Positions 1 through 10,107 are shown, counted from the first letter of the stretch. The stretch: 64,000 nucleotides of DNA from Novosphingobium sp. (GCF_039595395.1 NZ_JBCNLP010000001.1:3906001-3970000), one strand, 5' to 3'. The notes: generated from the sequence alone by a model not told the origin. A program made the numbers and translations.

Positions 1-116
1 ATGTGGCCATCACCGAGCCGCGCATCCGCCGCTTTGCCACGCTGCATGGCGCCGCGGCCTTTTTCTACAATCTGATCGTGCTGGCTTTTACGATCAATGT
101 GACCGCAAGCGGCTAG
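1..116 (+). CDS. DUF1345-family membrane protein, C-terminal end (partial)
   Basis: Only the last 37 codons are inside the window, read in the frame beginning at base 3 and closing with TAG at 114-116. The tail reads as a basic patch (EPRIRRFATLHG) followed by a hydrophobic segment ending FTINVTASG. That matches the C-terminal helix of DUF1345 integral membrane proteins, which end in a similar F-x-N...LAL-x-(V/I)-N segment. The function of that family is not known to me. The stop codon lies inside a 24-bp tandem duplication. The family call rests on a short stretch, so it is moderate. Confidence 0.55.
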   Translation, partial: VAITEPRIRRFATLHGAAAFFYNLIVLAFTINVTASG

Positions 117-140
117 ATCAATGTGGCCGCAAGCGGCTGG
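93..140 (+). repeat. 24-bp tandem duplication across a stop codon
   Basis: Bases 93-116 and 117-140 are two adjacent copies of the same 24-bp unit with two A/G differences. The duplication is a whole number of codons. The first copy ends in TAG (the gene's stop); the second has TGG at the same place and stays open until TAG at 198-200. Confidence 0.8.
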
Positions 141-269
141 GCGCAAATATCGCCCTCGCGACCCAAGGGCCCCGTTGCAATGCAGCAAACCCGCGTCTAG
201 GGCTGGCCTTACGTAAGTTTCCTGCGCGGCGGCTGCGGCCTTATGCGCTTTGCAAAGACGATGGGTGCC

Positions 270-800
270 ATGGACATTTCCAAGATTTCGGTTGGCAAGA
301 ATCCGCCTGACAACCTTAACGTCATCATCGAAGTGCCCACCGGCGGCGAACCGGTGAAGTATGAATTCGACAAGGAATCGGGCGCGCTCTTCGTCGACCG
401 CATCCTGCACACGCCGATGCGCTACCCCGCCAACTATGGCTTCGTACCGCACACGCTCTCGCCCGATGGCGATCCGCTCGATGCGCTGGTGGTGGCCCGC
501 TCGCCCTTCGTGCCCGGCTCGGTGATCCGCGCGCGTCCCATCGCCGTGCTGAATCTGGAAGACGAAGCCGGCGGCGACGAAAAGCTGCTCTGCGTCCCCG
601 ACGACAAGACCTTTCCTTACTATGCCAACGTCAAGGAAAAGGAAGATCTGCCCGACATCATCTCGCAGCAGGTCGAACACTTCTTCACCCATTACAAGGA
701 TCTGGAGAAGGAAAAGTGGGTTCGCGTCGGCACCTGGGGCACCGCCGCCGATGCCCGCCGCATCGTGATGGAAGCCATCGCGCGCTATCAGGCCAAGTAA
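270..800 (+). CDS. ppa: inorganic pyrophosphatase (family I)
   Basis: Hydrolyses pyrophosphate to two phosphates in the cytoplasm, pulling biosynthetic reactions forward. The 176-residue length is typical of the bacterial family I hexameric enzyme. The metal-binding signature D-G-D-P-L-D is present (SPDGDPLDALVV), as are the conserved RYPANYGFVPHT and DDKTFPYY segments and the C-terminal KDLEKEKW helix. ATG at 270 (MDISKISVGKN) is chosen because family members begin just before this segment; in-frame ATGs at 243 and 261 would only add a non-conserved extension. No strong Shine-Dalgarno is visible. It is monocistronic: the next gene is convergent and starts 3 bp after the stop. Confidence 0.95.
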   Translation: MDISKISVGKNPPDNLNVIIEVPTGGEPVKYEFDKESGALFVDRILHTPMRYPANYGFVPHTLSPDGDPLDALVVARSPFVPGSVIRARPIAVLNLEDEAGGDEKLLCVPDDKTFPYYANVKEKEDLPDIISQQVEHFFTHYKDLEKEKWVRVGTWGTAADARRIVMEAIARYQAK

Positions 801-803
801 GGC

Positions 804-2060
804 TTACGCCTGAAGGCTGACGTGAAGAGGCGGCTCCGCAAGGGGCCGCCTTTTTCCATGGGCCGCCACCATCTCCGCCAGAATGGCCCCGGCCAGCACC
901 AGCGCCACCAGCGCATAGCGCCCATGGAACGCCACATTGAGCAGCGCGATACCCGCCAGCGGATGCGGCAAATCGCTCCAGGCCGGAATCACCAGCGCCA
1001 CCCAGCAGCCCAGCACCAGCGGCAGCCGCCACAGCCTGGGCGCCGCCAGCTCCCGCGCCAGAGCGGCGAAGATCGCGGGAAAGATCATGGCGTAGTGATA
1101 GCCCCAGGCGTTGGGCGCCGCCACCAGCGTCACGCAAAGCAGCAGGTTGAGGCTGTCGAGCGGGCGTTTGCCCTGCGTCACCACGCCATGCAGAGAGGCC
1201 AGCAGCAGGCCCAGCGCCAGCAGCAGGCGCGACGCCAGTTGCACGCCATCGGCGATCGGCACGAAGTGCTGCACCGGCTTGCCGCCCCCGGCCTGAACAT
1301 GCGCCGCCATCCCCGCCAGCGAATGGGCGACGCCGGGCATGGTGTAGCCCTGCGCATGAGGCAGAACCTGAAAAACATATTGCGCATAAAGTGAAGGGCT
1401 GGCCCAGATCAGCCCGATCAAGGCGATGGCGAGCGCGGCCGCGATGGTCGCCACGGCAGAACGCCATTTATCCCGCGTCAGGAACAGCACGGGCACAAGA
1501 CCGGGATAGATCTTCAGCCAGAAGCCAAGCGCAATGCTGATTCCCGCCAGCCCCGGCCGGTTCCTCGCGGAAAACCATAGGCCCGCCACCGCCGAGGTCA
1601 TCAGCAGGATGTTGACCTGCCCCGCCGCCAGCGAGGTCCCGATCGGTGCGATCGCCAGAGCGGCCAGCAGCGCGGCCACCCCCGCCCGGTGCGGCACCGC
1701 CACCATGCGCGGCAGCAGCAGGCATGCCGCGCCCAGCCCGGCCAGACACACCAGCAGATGGATCGCGAAAGCGGCATCGATCGGCAGATGCGAGAGCAGA
1801 TGGAAATAGATCAGCGCAGGCGGCGGATAGACGAAGCCGCTGACATATTCGGCGTCATGACAGATGTCATAGGGGGATGTCAGGTCGCCCGCGCCGCACA
1901 GATAGGTGCGAAAATCCAGGGTCAGCGCCGCCCTGCCCGCCCCTTCGCGCAGCACGGCGATCACCTCGCCCAGATGATGAAGCAGCAGCGCCGCGCTCAC
2001 CACCATCAACACAGCCGGCAGCCAGCGCGCAAGCCGCGCTGAAGTAACGCTTGTCGACAT
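804..2060 (-). CDS. GT87-family (DUF2029) polyprenol-phosphate-mannose-dependent transferase
   Basis: A 418-residue polytopic membrane protein. The sequence is mostly hydrophobic helices broken by charged loops. Landmarks are an early DFRTYLCGAGDL loop, VYPPPALIYF, and the GFWLKIYPGLVPVLFL segment characteristic of GT87/DUF2029 integral membrane glycosyltransferases. The family moves mannose from a lipid carrier onto envelope glycans; the acceptor here cannot be told. ATG at 2060 is preferred over an upstream TTG at 2087. Its 3' end carries the ppa terminator and its stop is 3 bp from the ppa stop. No operon partner on the same strand; pmbA ends 117 bp upstream. Confidence 0.8.
   Translation of the reverse strand: MSTSVTSARLARWLPAVLMVVSAALLLHHLGEVIAVLREGAGRAALTLDFRTYLCGAGDLTSPYDICHDAEYVSGFVYPPPALIYFHLLSHLPIDAAFAIHLLVCLAGLGAACLLLPRMVAVPHRAGVAALLAALAIAPIGTSLAAGQVNILLMTSAVAGLWFSARNRPGLAGISIALGFWLKIYPGLVPVLFLTRDKWRSAVATIAAALAIALIGLIWASPSLYAQYVFQVLPHAQGYTMPGVAHSLAGMAAHVQAGGGKPVQHFVPIADGVQLASRLLLALGLLLASLHGVVTQGKRPLDSLNLLLCVTLVAAPNAWGYHYAMIFPAIFAALARELAAPRLWRLPLVLGCWVALVIPAWSDLPHPLAGIALLNVAFHGRYALVALVLAGAILAEMVAAHGKRRPLAEPPLHVSLQA
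828..855 (+). terminator. rho-independent terminator of ppa
   Basis: A 10-bp stem (AGGCGGCTCC pairing with GGGGCCGCCT, one G-T pair), a short GCAA-type loop and a run of five T. It lies inside the last codons of the convergent glycosyltransferase gene. Confidence 0.85.
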
Positions 2061-2176
2061 AGCCCCGAACCCCACGCAGACACTCAATCGCGAGGGGTTC
2101 TATAGTGACGCAACCATTCGGAACAAGAAATGAAGAATCGCTTCGAACTATAAAGTCCATAAAGACTTTACGCTTT

Positions 2177-3523
2177 TCAGTCCCCGGCCACCACCATGCC
2201 GTCCACCCGCAAGGTCGGCACATTGATGACCCGCCAGTCTTCCAGATCGTCGGCGGGGGTCAGCGCGGCATACATGTCGATCAGATTGCCCGCGATGGTG
2301 AAACCCGCCACCGGCTCGCCCAGCTCGCCATGGACGATACGGCGGCCGGTGGCGCCCCGGCTGTAATCGCCCGTCACCGGATTTACGCCATGGCCGATCA
2401 TGTCGGTGATGTAGATGCCCTCGGTGATGTCGGTCATCAGTGCCGCCGGGCTCACCGCCCCCGCGCTCATGAACAGATTGCTGGCGCCCACGCCCGGCGC
2501 GCCGCTCACCCCGCGCGCGGCATGGCCCGTGGGCGGCAGGCCCAACTGGCGCCCGGTGGCGCTGTCGACCAGCCAGCCGGTCAGCACGCCATCGGCGATC
2601 AGGTCGCGCGGACCGGTGGGCAGGCCCTCGCCATCGAAGGGACGGGTGCGCAGGCCGCGCCGCCAGTGCGGATCGTCATGGATGGTGATCGCGCTGTCGA
2701 ACAACCGCTGCCCCAGCCGGTCGAGCAGAAAGCTGGAGCGCCGCGCCACCGACGACCCCGACATGGCCCCCAGCAAGGGCCCGATCAGCGATCCGGCGAC
2801 ACGCGGATCGAAGATGATCGGCAGCGGGCCGCTTTTCACCCGCGCCGGGTTGAGTCGCTCCACCGCGCGTTCGCCCGCCTGACGCCCGATCTCGGCGGGG
2901 GACGGCAGATCGGCGCTGTGGCGCGCGCTGCGCCAGGCATGGTCGCGCTGCATGGTGGAGCCCTCGCCCGCCAGCGCCCCGGCGCTCAGCGAGCGGGTGG
3001 TGCCGGCATAGGCCCCGGCAAAGCCATGGCTGGTGGCCAGCGCAACCACCGCCTCGCCCGCGCTGGCGCTGGCGCCCTCGCTGTTGGTGACGCCGGGATA
3101 GGCGCGCAAGGCCTCCTCCATTTCCAGCGCCAAGGCGCGCAGGTCGCGCGGGCTCAGCGCCGCCGGATCGACCAGATCGAGATCGGGCAGAGCGCCGGTC
3201 AGCAGCCGGTCCTGCGGGGCCAGCCCGGCATAGGGATCTTCCGGCGCGGCGCGGGCCATGGAAACGGCGCGGTCGGCCAGCTCATCAAGCGCGGCATCGC
3301 TTAGGTCCGAGGAACCGATGGTCGCCGAACGCTGGCCGATGAACACCCGCAGGCCGATATGCTCGTTTTCCGAGCGCTCGACATCCTCAAGCTGGCCGAG
3401 GCGCACCGTCACGCTTTCGGAGGCATCGCTGACATAGACCGCATCGCAGGCATCGGCCCCGGCGCGGCGCGCCCGCGCGATCAGGGCGGAGGCGCGTTCC
3501 TGCGCGTCGGTGGTGCTCAGCAT
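2177..3523 (-). CDS. pmbA: TldE/PmbA subunit of the TldD-TldE metalloprotease
   Basis: PmbA (TldE) is the non-catalytic partner of TldD; together they degrade unfolded peptides and process some modified peptides. The 448-residue product shows the family architecture: an N-terminal helical part (LGQLEDVERSENEHIGLRVFIGQR), the SGxSVARRSSFLLDRLGQRLF stretch, the R-G-LRTRPFDGEG segment and the C-terminal TDITEGIYITDMIGHGVNPVTGDYSRG block. TldE lacks the HExxxH motif of TldD, and none is seen. ATG at 3523 is preceded by CAAGGAC; the reading frame is open upstream to 3760 but that extension has no family match. Transcribed divergently from lptB. The 283 bp between them hold no other gene that I can see. 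Confidence 0.93.
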   Translation of the reverse strand: MLSTTDAQERASALIARARRAGADACDAVYVSDASESVTVRLGQLEDVERSENEHIGLRVFIGQRSATIGSSDLSDAALDELADRAVSMARAAPEDPYAGLAPQDRLLTGALPDLDLVDPAALSPRDLRALALEMEEALRAYPGVTNSEGASASAGEAVVALATSHGFAGAYAGTTRSLSAGALAGEGSTMQRDHAWRSARHSADLPSPAEIGRQAGERAVERLNPARVKSGPLPIIFDPRVAGSLIGPLLGAMSGSSVARRSSFLLDRLGQRLFDSAITIHDDPHWRRGLRTRPFDGEGLPTGPRDLIADGVLTGWLVDSATGRQLGLPPTGHAARGVSGAPGVGASNLFMSAGAVSPAALMTDITEGIYITDMIGHGVNPVTGDYSRGATGRRIVHGELGEPVAGFTIAGNLIDMYAALTPADDLEDWRVINVPTLRVDGMVVAGD

Positions 3524-3806
3524 GATGGTCGTGTCCTTGAGGATCGGGCAGAAAGATGCGCCCCGTGTCGCGCAGCCTCCTAGCGAGGGATCGGGGATGG
3601 AGCAATCGCGGGAGGATGTTGCGGCACCGGCCCGCTCCCCCGCCCGGCCACCCGTATGATCATGGCGTTGGATGGCCGGGCCGGTGCCGTGCCGATCAAA
3701 AACGCACGGCGAAAACATCACGCTTGCGGCAATCCATGCACGAAACCTGCCAGAATGCATGCGATGACTTGCCCCGCGCGCGGCCCGCGCCTAAATCACC
3801 GTTCTG

Positions 3807-4583
3807 ATGACTGAAACCATCGCCCCCTCGGCCCCCGCCTCCGGTACGCTCAACCCCAGCTTCAGCGGGTTGGAAGTCGTGTCCATCGCCAAAAGCTACG
3901 ACAAGCGCGCGGTGTTGACCGACATCTCGCTCTCGGTCGCCAAGGGCGAGGTGCTGGGCCTGCTGGGCCCGAACGGCGCGGGCAAGACCACCTGCTTCTA
4001 TTCGATCATGGGTCTGGTGAAGCCGGATTCGGGGCGCATCCTGCTCGATGGCGTGGATATCACCCGCCTGCCGATGTATCGCCGCGCGGTGCTGGGGCTG
4101 GGCTATCTGCCTCAGGAAACCTCGATCTTCCGGGGCCTGACGGTGGAGCAGAACATCGGCTCGGTCCTCGAACTGGTCGAGCCCGATCCCGAGATTCGCG
4201 CCCGCGAGCTGGAGCGCCTGCTCGACGAATTCGGCCTGACGCGCCTGCGCTCCAGCCCGGCCATGGCCCTGTCGGGCGGTGAGCGCCGCCGCTGCGAGAT
4301 CGCGCGCGCGCTGGCCGCCAGCCCCTCGATCATGCTGCTCGACGAGCCTTTCGCGGGCATCGATCCGCTCTCGATCGGCGACATCCGCCATCTGGTGAAG
4401 GATCTGAAGGGGCGCGGCATCGGCGTTCTGATCACCGACCACAATGTGCGCGAAACGCTGGACATCTGCGACCGCGCCACCATCATCTATGGCGGCCAGG
4501 TGCTCTTCGCGGGCAGCCCCGAGGCGTTGGTGGCCGATGAAAACGTGCGCCGCCTCTATCTGGGCGAGAACTTTTCACTGTGA
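3807..4583 (+). CDS. lptB: LPS export ABC transporter ATP-binding protein LptB
   Basis: ATPase of the LptB2FG complex that extracts lipopolysaccharide from the inner membrane. The 258-residue protein has Walker A GPNGAGKTT (about 54-62), Q-loop in GYLPQETS, signature LSGGERRR, Walker B IMLLDEPFAGID and H-loop ITDHNV, as in canonical LptB. It carries about 20 extra residues at the N-terminus. The PQETSIFRGLTVEQN and ENVRRLYLGENF segments are LptB-specific. Followed after 46 bp by rpoN, the usual alphaproteobacterial order; the normally adjacent lptA and lptC are not upstream here. Confidence 0.95.
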   Translation: MTETIAPSAPASGTLNPSFSGLEVVSIAKSYDKRAVLTDISLSVAKGEVLGLLGPNGAGKTTCFYSIMGLVKPDSGRILLDGVDITRLPMYRRAVLGLGYLPQETSIFRGLTVEQNIGSVLELVEPDPEIRARELERLLDEFGLTRLRSSPAMALSGGERRRCEIARALAASPSIMLLDEPFAGIDPLSIGDIRHLVKDLKGRGIGVLITDHNVRETLDICDRATIIYGGQVLFAGSPEALVADENVRRLYLGENFSL

Positions 4584-4629
4584 TGGCAGCGGGGGCCGTT
4601 CTCTGATGTCGGCTCGGGGGGGCTAGGGC

Positions 4630-6180
<1,551 letters not shown>

Positions 6181-6321
6181 GGTTCGGCCTATCCGCCCAA
6201 GTACCTAAGCCGAAATGGCTATCCGCTTATAGGAAAAACTCACTTTCACGCACCGCATTTCGTGATACGTTATGACTTATCATGAGAGGCCCCGTCAGAT
6301 GGGCCAGATAGGAGCGGTGCA

Positions 6322-6999
6322 ATGACTTATGTGTCGTCACACGCCAACCCCCGCCAGCGTATGGCCGTTCTGGCCAGCGTCGGGCTTATCCATGCGATCG
6401 GCATCTATGCGCTGGTCAATGGACTGGGCGGGGTCATCGTCACCATGATCACGCGGGCCAATCCACAGGCCCGCAACATCGAGGTGCAGATGCCGCTGCC
6501 CCAAACCATCCCCACGCCCAAACCGGCGCCCGAAACGCCGCTGACGGTTCCCGATACGAAAATCTCGCTCATCCCCCTACCACGCCCCACCTTCGATCCC
6601 CTGCCCACGCCTTTGCCCAGCACCCTGCCGACCACCATCGGCAATGGCATCGGCGACACAAATCTCGTACCCCTGCCGCCCGCTCCTCCGGTGCATCGCC
6701 TCGATCCGGTGGCCGCAAAGCCGCTCGGCCAGCCGGGCACCTGGGCCAGCGCGGAGGATTACCCCTCGCTCGATCTCAACAGCGGGCATGAGGGCACCAC
6801 CCGCTTCAGCCTGACCATCGGCGCGGACGGGCGGGTCAGCAGTTGCACCGTCACCAGCTCCAGCGGCTGGCCGGGGCTGGACAATGCCACCTGCAAGCTG
6901 ATCACCCGCCGCGCGAAGTTCAGCCCGGCGCTGGATGAAAGCGGGCAGCCGACTGCGGGAGGGTTCGCCAGTGCGGTGCGGTGGGTGGTGCCGCGTTAA
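6322..6999 (+). CDS. TonB-like energy transducer
   Basis: Transfers proton-motive-force energy to outer-membrane TonB-dependent receptors. The 225-residue protein has one N-terminal membrane segment (about 14-40), a long periplasmic Pro-rich spacer (about 55-130, TPKPAPETP and PLPRPTFDPLPTPLP), and a C-terminal TonB domain (about 145-225: TTRFSLTIGADGRVSSCTV...RRAKFSPALDESGQP). There is no ExbB/ExbD nearby. Single gene with a 141-bp leader after rpoN and ATG at 6322 preceded by GGAGCGG. Sphingomonads usually have many TonB paralogues, so its receptor cannot be assigned. Confidence 0.85.
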   Translation: MTYVSSHANPRQRMAVLASVGLIHAIGIYALVNGLGGVIVTMITRANPQARNIEVQMPLPQTIPTPKPAPETPLTVPDTKISLIPLPRPTFDPLPTPLPSTLPTTIGNGIGDTNLVPLPPAPPVHRLDPVAAKPLGQPGTWASAEDYPSLDLNSGHEGTTRFSLTIGADGRVSSCTVTSSSGWPGLDNATCKLITRRAKFSPALDESGQPTAGGFASAVRWVVPR

Positions 7000-7019
7000 G
7001 GGGATCAAGAAAGGGTAAG

Positions 7020-7222
7020 TGCGAGGGGGTTACCCCCTCGCGCTCCCATGAATGTCTACGTTGCGCACAGGGTTCGGCAATAGAGTGACGACGCTGCGTT
7101 GACGATTCTCTGCCTGCGGCGCCCTGGGTGGCGCGGGTGGAGAGGTTGGGCGCTCGGCTTCGGAGCCACTGCCCTCTCGTCGGGAGACGTAACGGGGTGC
7201 AGGGGCGATGGCCCCTGCGTCT
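7020..7222 (+). repeat. structured intergenic repeat, copy A
   Basis: About 203 bp. It opens with a near-perfect palindrome (GCGAGGGGGTTACCCCCTCG from 7021) followed by CGCTCCCA, and closes with a second GC-rich palindrome at about 7199-7218 (GCAGGGGC...GCCCCTGC). Internal blocks AATGTCT-CGTTGCGCA, CTGCCTGCGGCGCCCT and TCGTCGG-AGACGT are shared with the copy at 10895-11130. It fills most of the 261-bp gap between the TonB-like gene and the next small gene. I see no ORF in it. Confidence 0.75.
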
Positions 7223-7260
7223 TCCTTTTCTTAACCCTTCCCGCCTACATCCCGAACACG

Positions 7261-7506
7261 ATGTTCATCCCTGGCCCCAAACTGACTCAGGTCTTTGCCA
7301 GCCGCTGGAAGGCGCTGCTGTGGGCGGCGAGCATTCTGGCCACGGCCTATTTCTTCATCCCGAAACAGGGTGAGGACAACGCTCAGCAGGATGCGCAGGC
7401 GGCCTCCATAGCAAGGCAGATCCTGCCGGCGGACACGCCCGCGCCCACCAGCACGCAGGCCTCGCCATGGGCGCTGCCGGACAGTTCCAGCAGCGCCGGG
7501 CATTGA
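7261..7506 (+). CDS. small membrane-anchored hypothetical protein
   Basis: An 81-residue protein: short basic N-terminus (PGPKLTQVFASRWK), one hydrophobic segment (about 18-31, ALLWAASILATAYFF), then an acidic/Gln-rich and Pro/Ser/Thr-rich tail (TPAPTSTQAS). This suggests a bitopic inner-membrane protein with a short periplasmic tail. I do not recognise a family. The frame is open upstream to 7099, but that part lies inside the repeat element, so ATG at 7261 is taken. It converges on the dehydrogenase gene with only 4 bp between the stops. No SD is obvious, so the start is uncertain. Confidence 0.6.
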   Translation: MFIPGPKLTQVFASRWKALLWAASILATAYFFIPKQGEDNAQQDAQAASIARQILPADTPAPTSTQASPWALPDSSSSAGH

Positions 7507-7510
7507 TCGC

Positions 7511-8380
7511 TCAGCGCGTGGGGACGGGCACCTCACCGCTGTAATCGTAGAAGCCGCGGCCCGTTTTGCGGCCCAGCCAGCCAGCCTCGACATATTTCAC
7601 CAGCAGGGGCGCGGGGCGGTATTTGCTGTCGCCGGTGCCCTTGAGGAACACGTCCATGATCGCCAGCACGGTGTCGAGGCCGATGAAATCCGCCAACTCC
7701 AGCGGGCCCATCGGGTGGTTGGCGCCCAGTTTCAGGCCCTTGTCGATGTCGGGGATGCTGGCGGTTCCGGCGCCGAGCAGGAAGATCGCCTCATTGATCA
7801 TGGGGATCAGGATGCGGTTGACCACAAAGCCGGGCTCGTCCTGGGAGAGGACGACCTGCTTGCCCATCGCCTCGCCCAAGGTTTTGGCGCGCGCGGTGGT
7901 CTCGGCGCTGGTGGCCAGGCCGGGGATCACCTCGACCAGTTGCATCACCGGCACGGGGTTGAAGAAATGGAGCCCGATAAAGCGCGCCGCATCGGGCGAG
8001 GCCTTGGCCATGCGCGTGATCGAGATCGAGGAGGTGTTGGTGGCCAGAATGGCATCGGCGGCCAAATGGGCGCCCGCGCTTTCGAAGATCTTCAGCTTGA
8101 TCTCTTCGCGCTCGGTGGCGGCCTCGATCACGAAGGCGGCTTCCGACAGGCGGGCCAGATCGCCGATGGGGATGATGCGGTCGACGATGGCCGCGGCATC
8201 GCCCACGGAAATCTTCTCCTTGGCGACCAGCCGGTCAAGCGATTTGGCGACGGTGCCCTTGCCCTTCTCTGCCAGATCGAGCGCGGTGTCGGACAGTAAA
8301 ACCTTATACCCCGCCTGCGCAGCGCTTTGCGCGATGCCGCGCCCCATCTGCCCGGCACCGATCACTGCTATTGTCTGCAT
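7511..8380 (-). CDS. 3-hydroxybutyryl-CoA dehydrogenase
   Basis: NAD-dependent oxidation of 3-hydroxyacyl-CoA (acetoacetyl-CoA/3-hydroxybutyryl-CoA interconversion). 289 residues, the normal length of the single-function enzyme. N-terminal Rossmann signature GAGQMGRGIAQ (8-18), NTSSISIT, the HxFNPVPVMQLVEVI catalytic-His block (H about 140), and the C-terminal helical domain with LGANHPMGPLELADFIGLD. Last gene of a minus-strand set with the cobalamin adenosyltransferase (3-bp gap) and the HIG1 protein. No thiolase or enoyl-CoA hydratase is adjacent, so whether it serves butyrate, PHB or aromatic degradation is open. Confidence 0.93.
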   Translation of the reverse strand: MQTIAVIGAGQMGRGIAQSAAQAGYKVLLSDTALDLAEKGKGTVAKSLDRLVAKEKISVGDAAAIVDRIIPIGDLARLSEAAFVIEAATEREEIKLKIFESAGAHLAADAILATNTSSISITRMAKASPDAARFIGLHFFNPVPVMQLVEVIPGLATSAETTARAKTLGEAMGKQVVLSQDEPGFVVNRILIPMINEAIFLLGAGTASIPDIDKGLKLGANHPMGPLELADFIGLDTVLAIMDVFLKGTGDSKYRPAPLLVKYVEAGWLGRKTGRGFYDYSGEVPVPTR

Positions 8381-8383
8381 CGC

Positions 8384-8989
8384 TCAATCCTGACTGACGC
8401 CGGCATCGCCCCGGCTGGCACCGGGCACCCATAGCACATCGCCCTGCGCTTGCGCATTGATCGCGCGCGCCAGAACGAAGAGATAATCGGACAAACGATT
8501 GATATAGGCCAGAGCTTGCGGATTGATCGGCGTTTCAGCACTCAGCGCCACCATCGCCCTTTCAGCGCGGCGAGCGGCAGCGCGGGCGACGTGAACCCTT
8601 GCGGCACCTTCATCCCCACCGGGCAGGATAAAGCTGGTGAGCGCGGGCAGGTTGTCATTCAGAGCATCCATTGCGCGTTCCAGCCAGCCGGTCTGGGCCG
8701 CCACCATGCGCAGCACCATGGGGGATGGCGTAAAATCCTCGCCCTCCCCATTTCTTGCAGGCGTCGCCAGATCCGCGCCCAGATCGAAGAGATCGTTCTG
8801 GATGCGATGCAGCGCGGCGTGATGATCAAACACGACCGCGCAGATGGCCAGACCGATGGCGCTGTTGGCCTCATCCACCGCGCCGATGGCCTCCATGCGG
8901 GCGTCATGCTTGGCCACGCGCGAGCCATCGACCAGCCCGGTCGTGCCATCGTCCCCGGTGCGGGTATAAATCTTGTTCAGCTTGACCAA
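8384..8989 (-). CDS. PduO-type ATP:cob(I)alamin adenosyltransferase
   Basis: Transfers the adenosyl group of ATP to cob(I)alamin to make adenosylcobalamin. 201 residues. The N-terminal KIYTRTGDDGTTGLVDGSRV is the ATP-binding signature of the PduO family, followed by EAIGAVDEANSAIGLA, FILPGGDEGAARVHVARAAARRAER and NRLSDYLFVLAR, all family-diagnostic. The start ATG follows TAGGAGC. Sits between the HIG1 protein (9 bp) and hydroxybutyryl-CoA dehydrogenase (3 bp). A coenzyme B12-dependent mutase is the likely user of the cofactor but none is in the window. Confidence 0.94.
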   Translation of the reverse strand: MVKLNKIYTRTGDDGTTGLVDGSRVAKHDARMEAIGAVDEANSAIGLAICAVVFDHHAALHRIQNDLFDLGADLATPARNGEGEDFTPSPMVLRMVAAQTGWLERAMDALNDNLPALTSFILPGGDEGAARVHVARAAARRAERAMVALSAETPINPQALAYINRLSDYLFVLARAINAQAQGDVLWVPGASRGDAGVSQD

Positions 8990-8998
8990 ACCATGCTC

Positions 8999-9235
8999 CT
9001 ATCGACTGGCCGCCAGCAGGATCACAACCACCAGCACGGCCAGCCCCTGATACTTCACGCGGGCGAACATCATTTCATTCTGCCGCAGTTGAGACGGGGT
9101 CGGGCCTTCACCGAACTCGCCGCGATCCAAGGAATCGCGCGAAGCCTGCAGAAAGGCCACCACGCCGCGCACCAGCGAAAACACGACATAGCCCATCAGC
9201 ACGACGATGATCGGCACCAAAAACCATTTCGGCAT
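8999..9235 (-). CDS. HIG1-domain twin-transmembrane protein
   Basis: A 78-residue protein with two hydrophobic helices (about 4-28 and 58-76) flanking a polar loop that contains RDSLDRGEFGEGPTPSQLRQNEMMFARVKYQ. The order helix - charged loop - R-x-(K)Y-Q-G - helix matches bacterial HIG1 proteins, small membrane proteins often linked to respiratory complexes. ATG at 9235 is chosen because of a very good SD (AGGAGAAGG) and because the open frame upstream (to 9448) is antisense-like. First gene of the HIG1 - adenosyltransferase - dehydrogenase set. Specific function not known. Confidence 0.8.
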   Translation of the reverse strand: MPKWFLVPIIVVLMGYVVFSLVRGVVAFLQASRDSLDRGEFGEGPTPSQLRQNEMMFARVKYQGLAVLVVVILLAASR

Positions 9236-9252
9236 GACCTTCTCCTCTCCCC

Positions 9253-10107
9253 TTATGGCCGGGGTTCGTAGGATGCTACGCCCGTGGAGAGCGAAAGGCC
9301 AGCGGGCAGGCGGCCCTCTCGCAGGGCCCGAGCCAGCGCCGGGCCATCCTCTCCTGCAAGGCGCCTGTCTGCCAGAGAGGGGGCATCGCGCCGCTTGGCC
9401 AGCTTGCGGCCATCGGGCTCGACCAGCAGGGCGTGGTGGTGCCAGCACGGCACGGGCAGGCGCAGCAAAGCCTGCAACAGCCGGTGGACATGGCTGGCCA
9501 TGAACAGATCGGCCCCGCGCGTGACCAGCGTGATGCCATCCGCCGCATCGTCCAGCGTGGCGGCGAGGTGATAGGAGGCTGGCGCCTCTTTGCGCAGCAG
9601 CACCACATCGCCGAACAGCTCGGGGCGTGCCTGTTGAGGCCCGGCGATGTCATCCTCCCACACCAGCGACCCGGCCAGAGCGACAGCGCGCGTCATATCC
9701 AGCCGCCATGCCGCGCCCTGCGTGTCGACATCACGCCCCCGGCAGGTGCCCGGATAGATCAACCCGTCGGGGCCTTGCCGCGTGGCCGCCGCCGCGATCT
9801 GCGCGCGGGTGCATTGGCAGGGATAGAGCAGGCCCATCGCCTTGAGCCTCTCACCGGCCGCCTGATAGGTGGCGAGACGGTCCGACTGGCTCACCACCGG
9901 CCCGTCCCACACCAGCCCGAGCCAGCGCAGATCCTCCAGCGCCTGCTCGGCCAGATCGGCGCGGCTGCGCGTGCCGTCGATATCCTCGATCCGCAGCAGA
10001 AATTCGCCGCCGCGCGCGCGGGCCAGATCATGCGCCACCAGCGCCGCATAGGCATGGCCCAGATGCAGCGGGCCATTCGGGCTGGGAGCAAAGCGGGTGC
10101 GGATCAT
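9253..10107 (-). CDS. gluQ: glutamyl-Q tRNA(Asp) synthetase
   Basis: Attaches glutamate to the queuosine base at position 34 of tRNA(Asp). The 284-residue protein is a truncated GluRS: class I HIGH motif as HLGH within RFAPSPNGPLHLGHAYAAL, RIEDIDGTR, a zinc-binding CQC...Y..C set (YPCQCTRAQ and YPGTCRGR), and the KMSKS equivalent KLAKR near 235. The anticodon-binding half of GluRS is absent, as expected. ATG at 10107 follows AGGAGGCAAG. The stop is 17 bp upstream of the HIG1 start, so they may be cotranscribed. QueC, elsewhere in the window, belongs to synthesis of the same modified base. Confidence 0.94.
   Translation of the reverse strand: MIRTRFAPSPNGPLHLGHAYAALVAHDLARARGGEFLLRIEDIDGTRSRADLAEQALEDLRWLGLVWDGPVVSQSDRLATYQAAGERLKAMGLLYPCQCTRAQIAAAATRQGPDGLIYPGTCRGRDVDTQGAAWRLDMTRAVALAGSLVWEDDIAGPQQARPELFGDVVLLRKEAPASYHLAATLDDAADGITLVTRGADLFMASHVHRLLQALLRLPVPCWHHHALLVEPDGRKLAKRRDAPSLADRRLAGEDGPALARALREGRLPAGLSLSTGVASYEPRP

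Noticed and set aside
2105..3304. 399-codon open frame antisense to pmbA
   Set aside because: Shadow frame; composition and lack of motifs fit antisense of PmbA.
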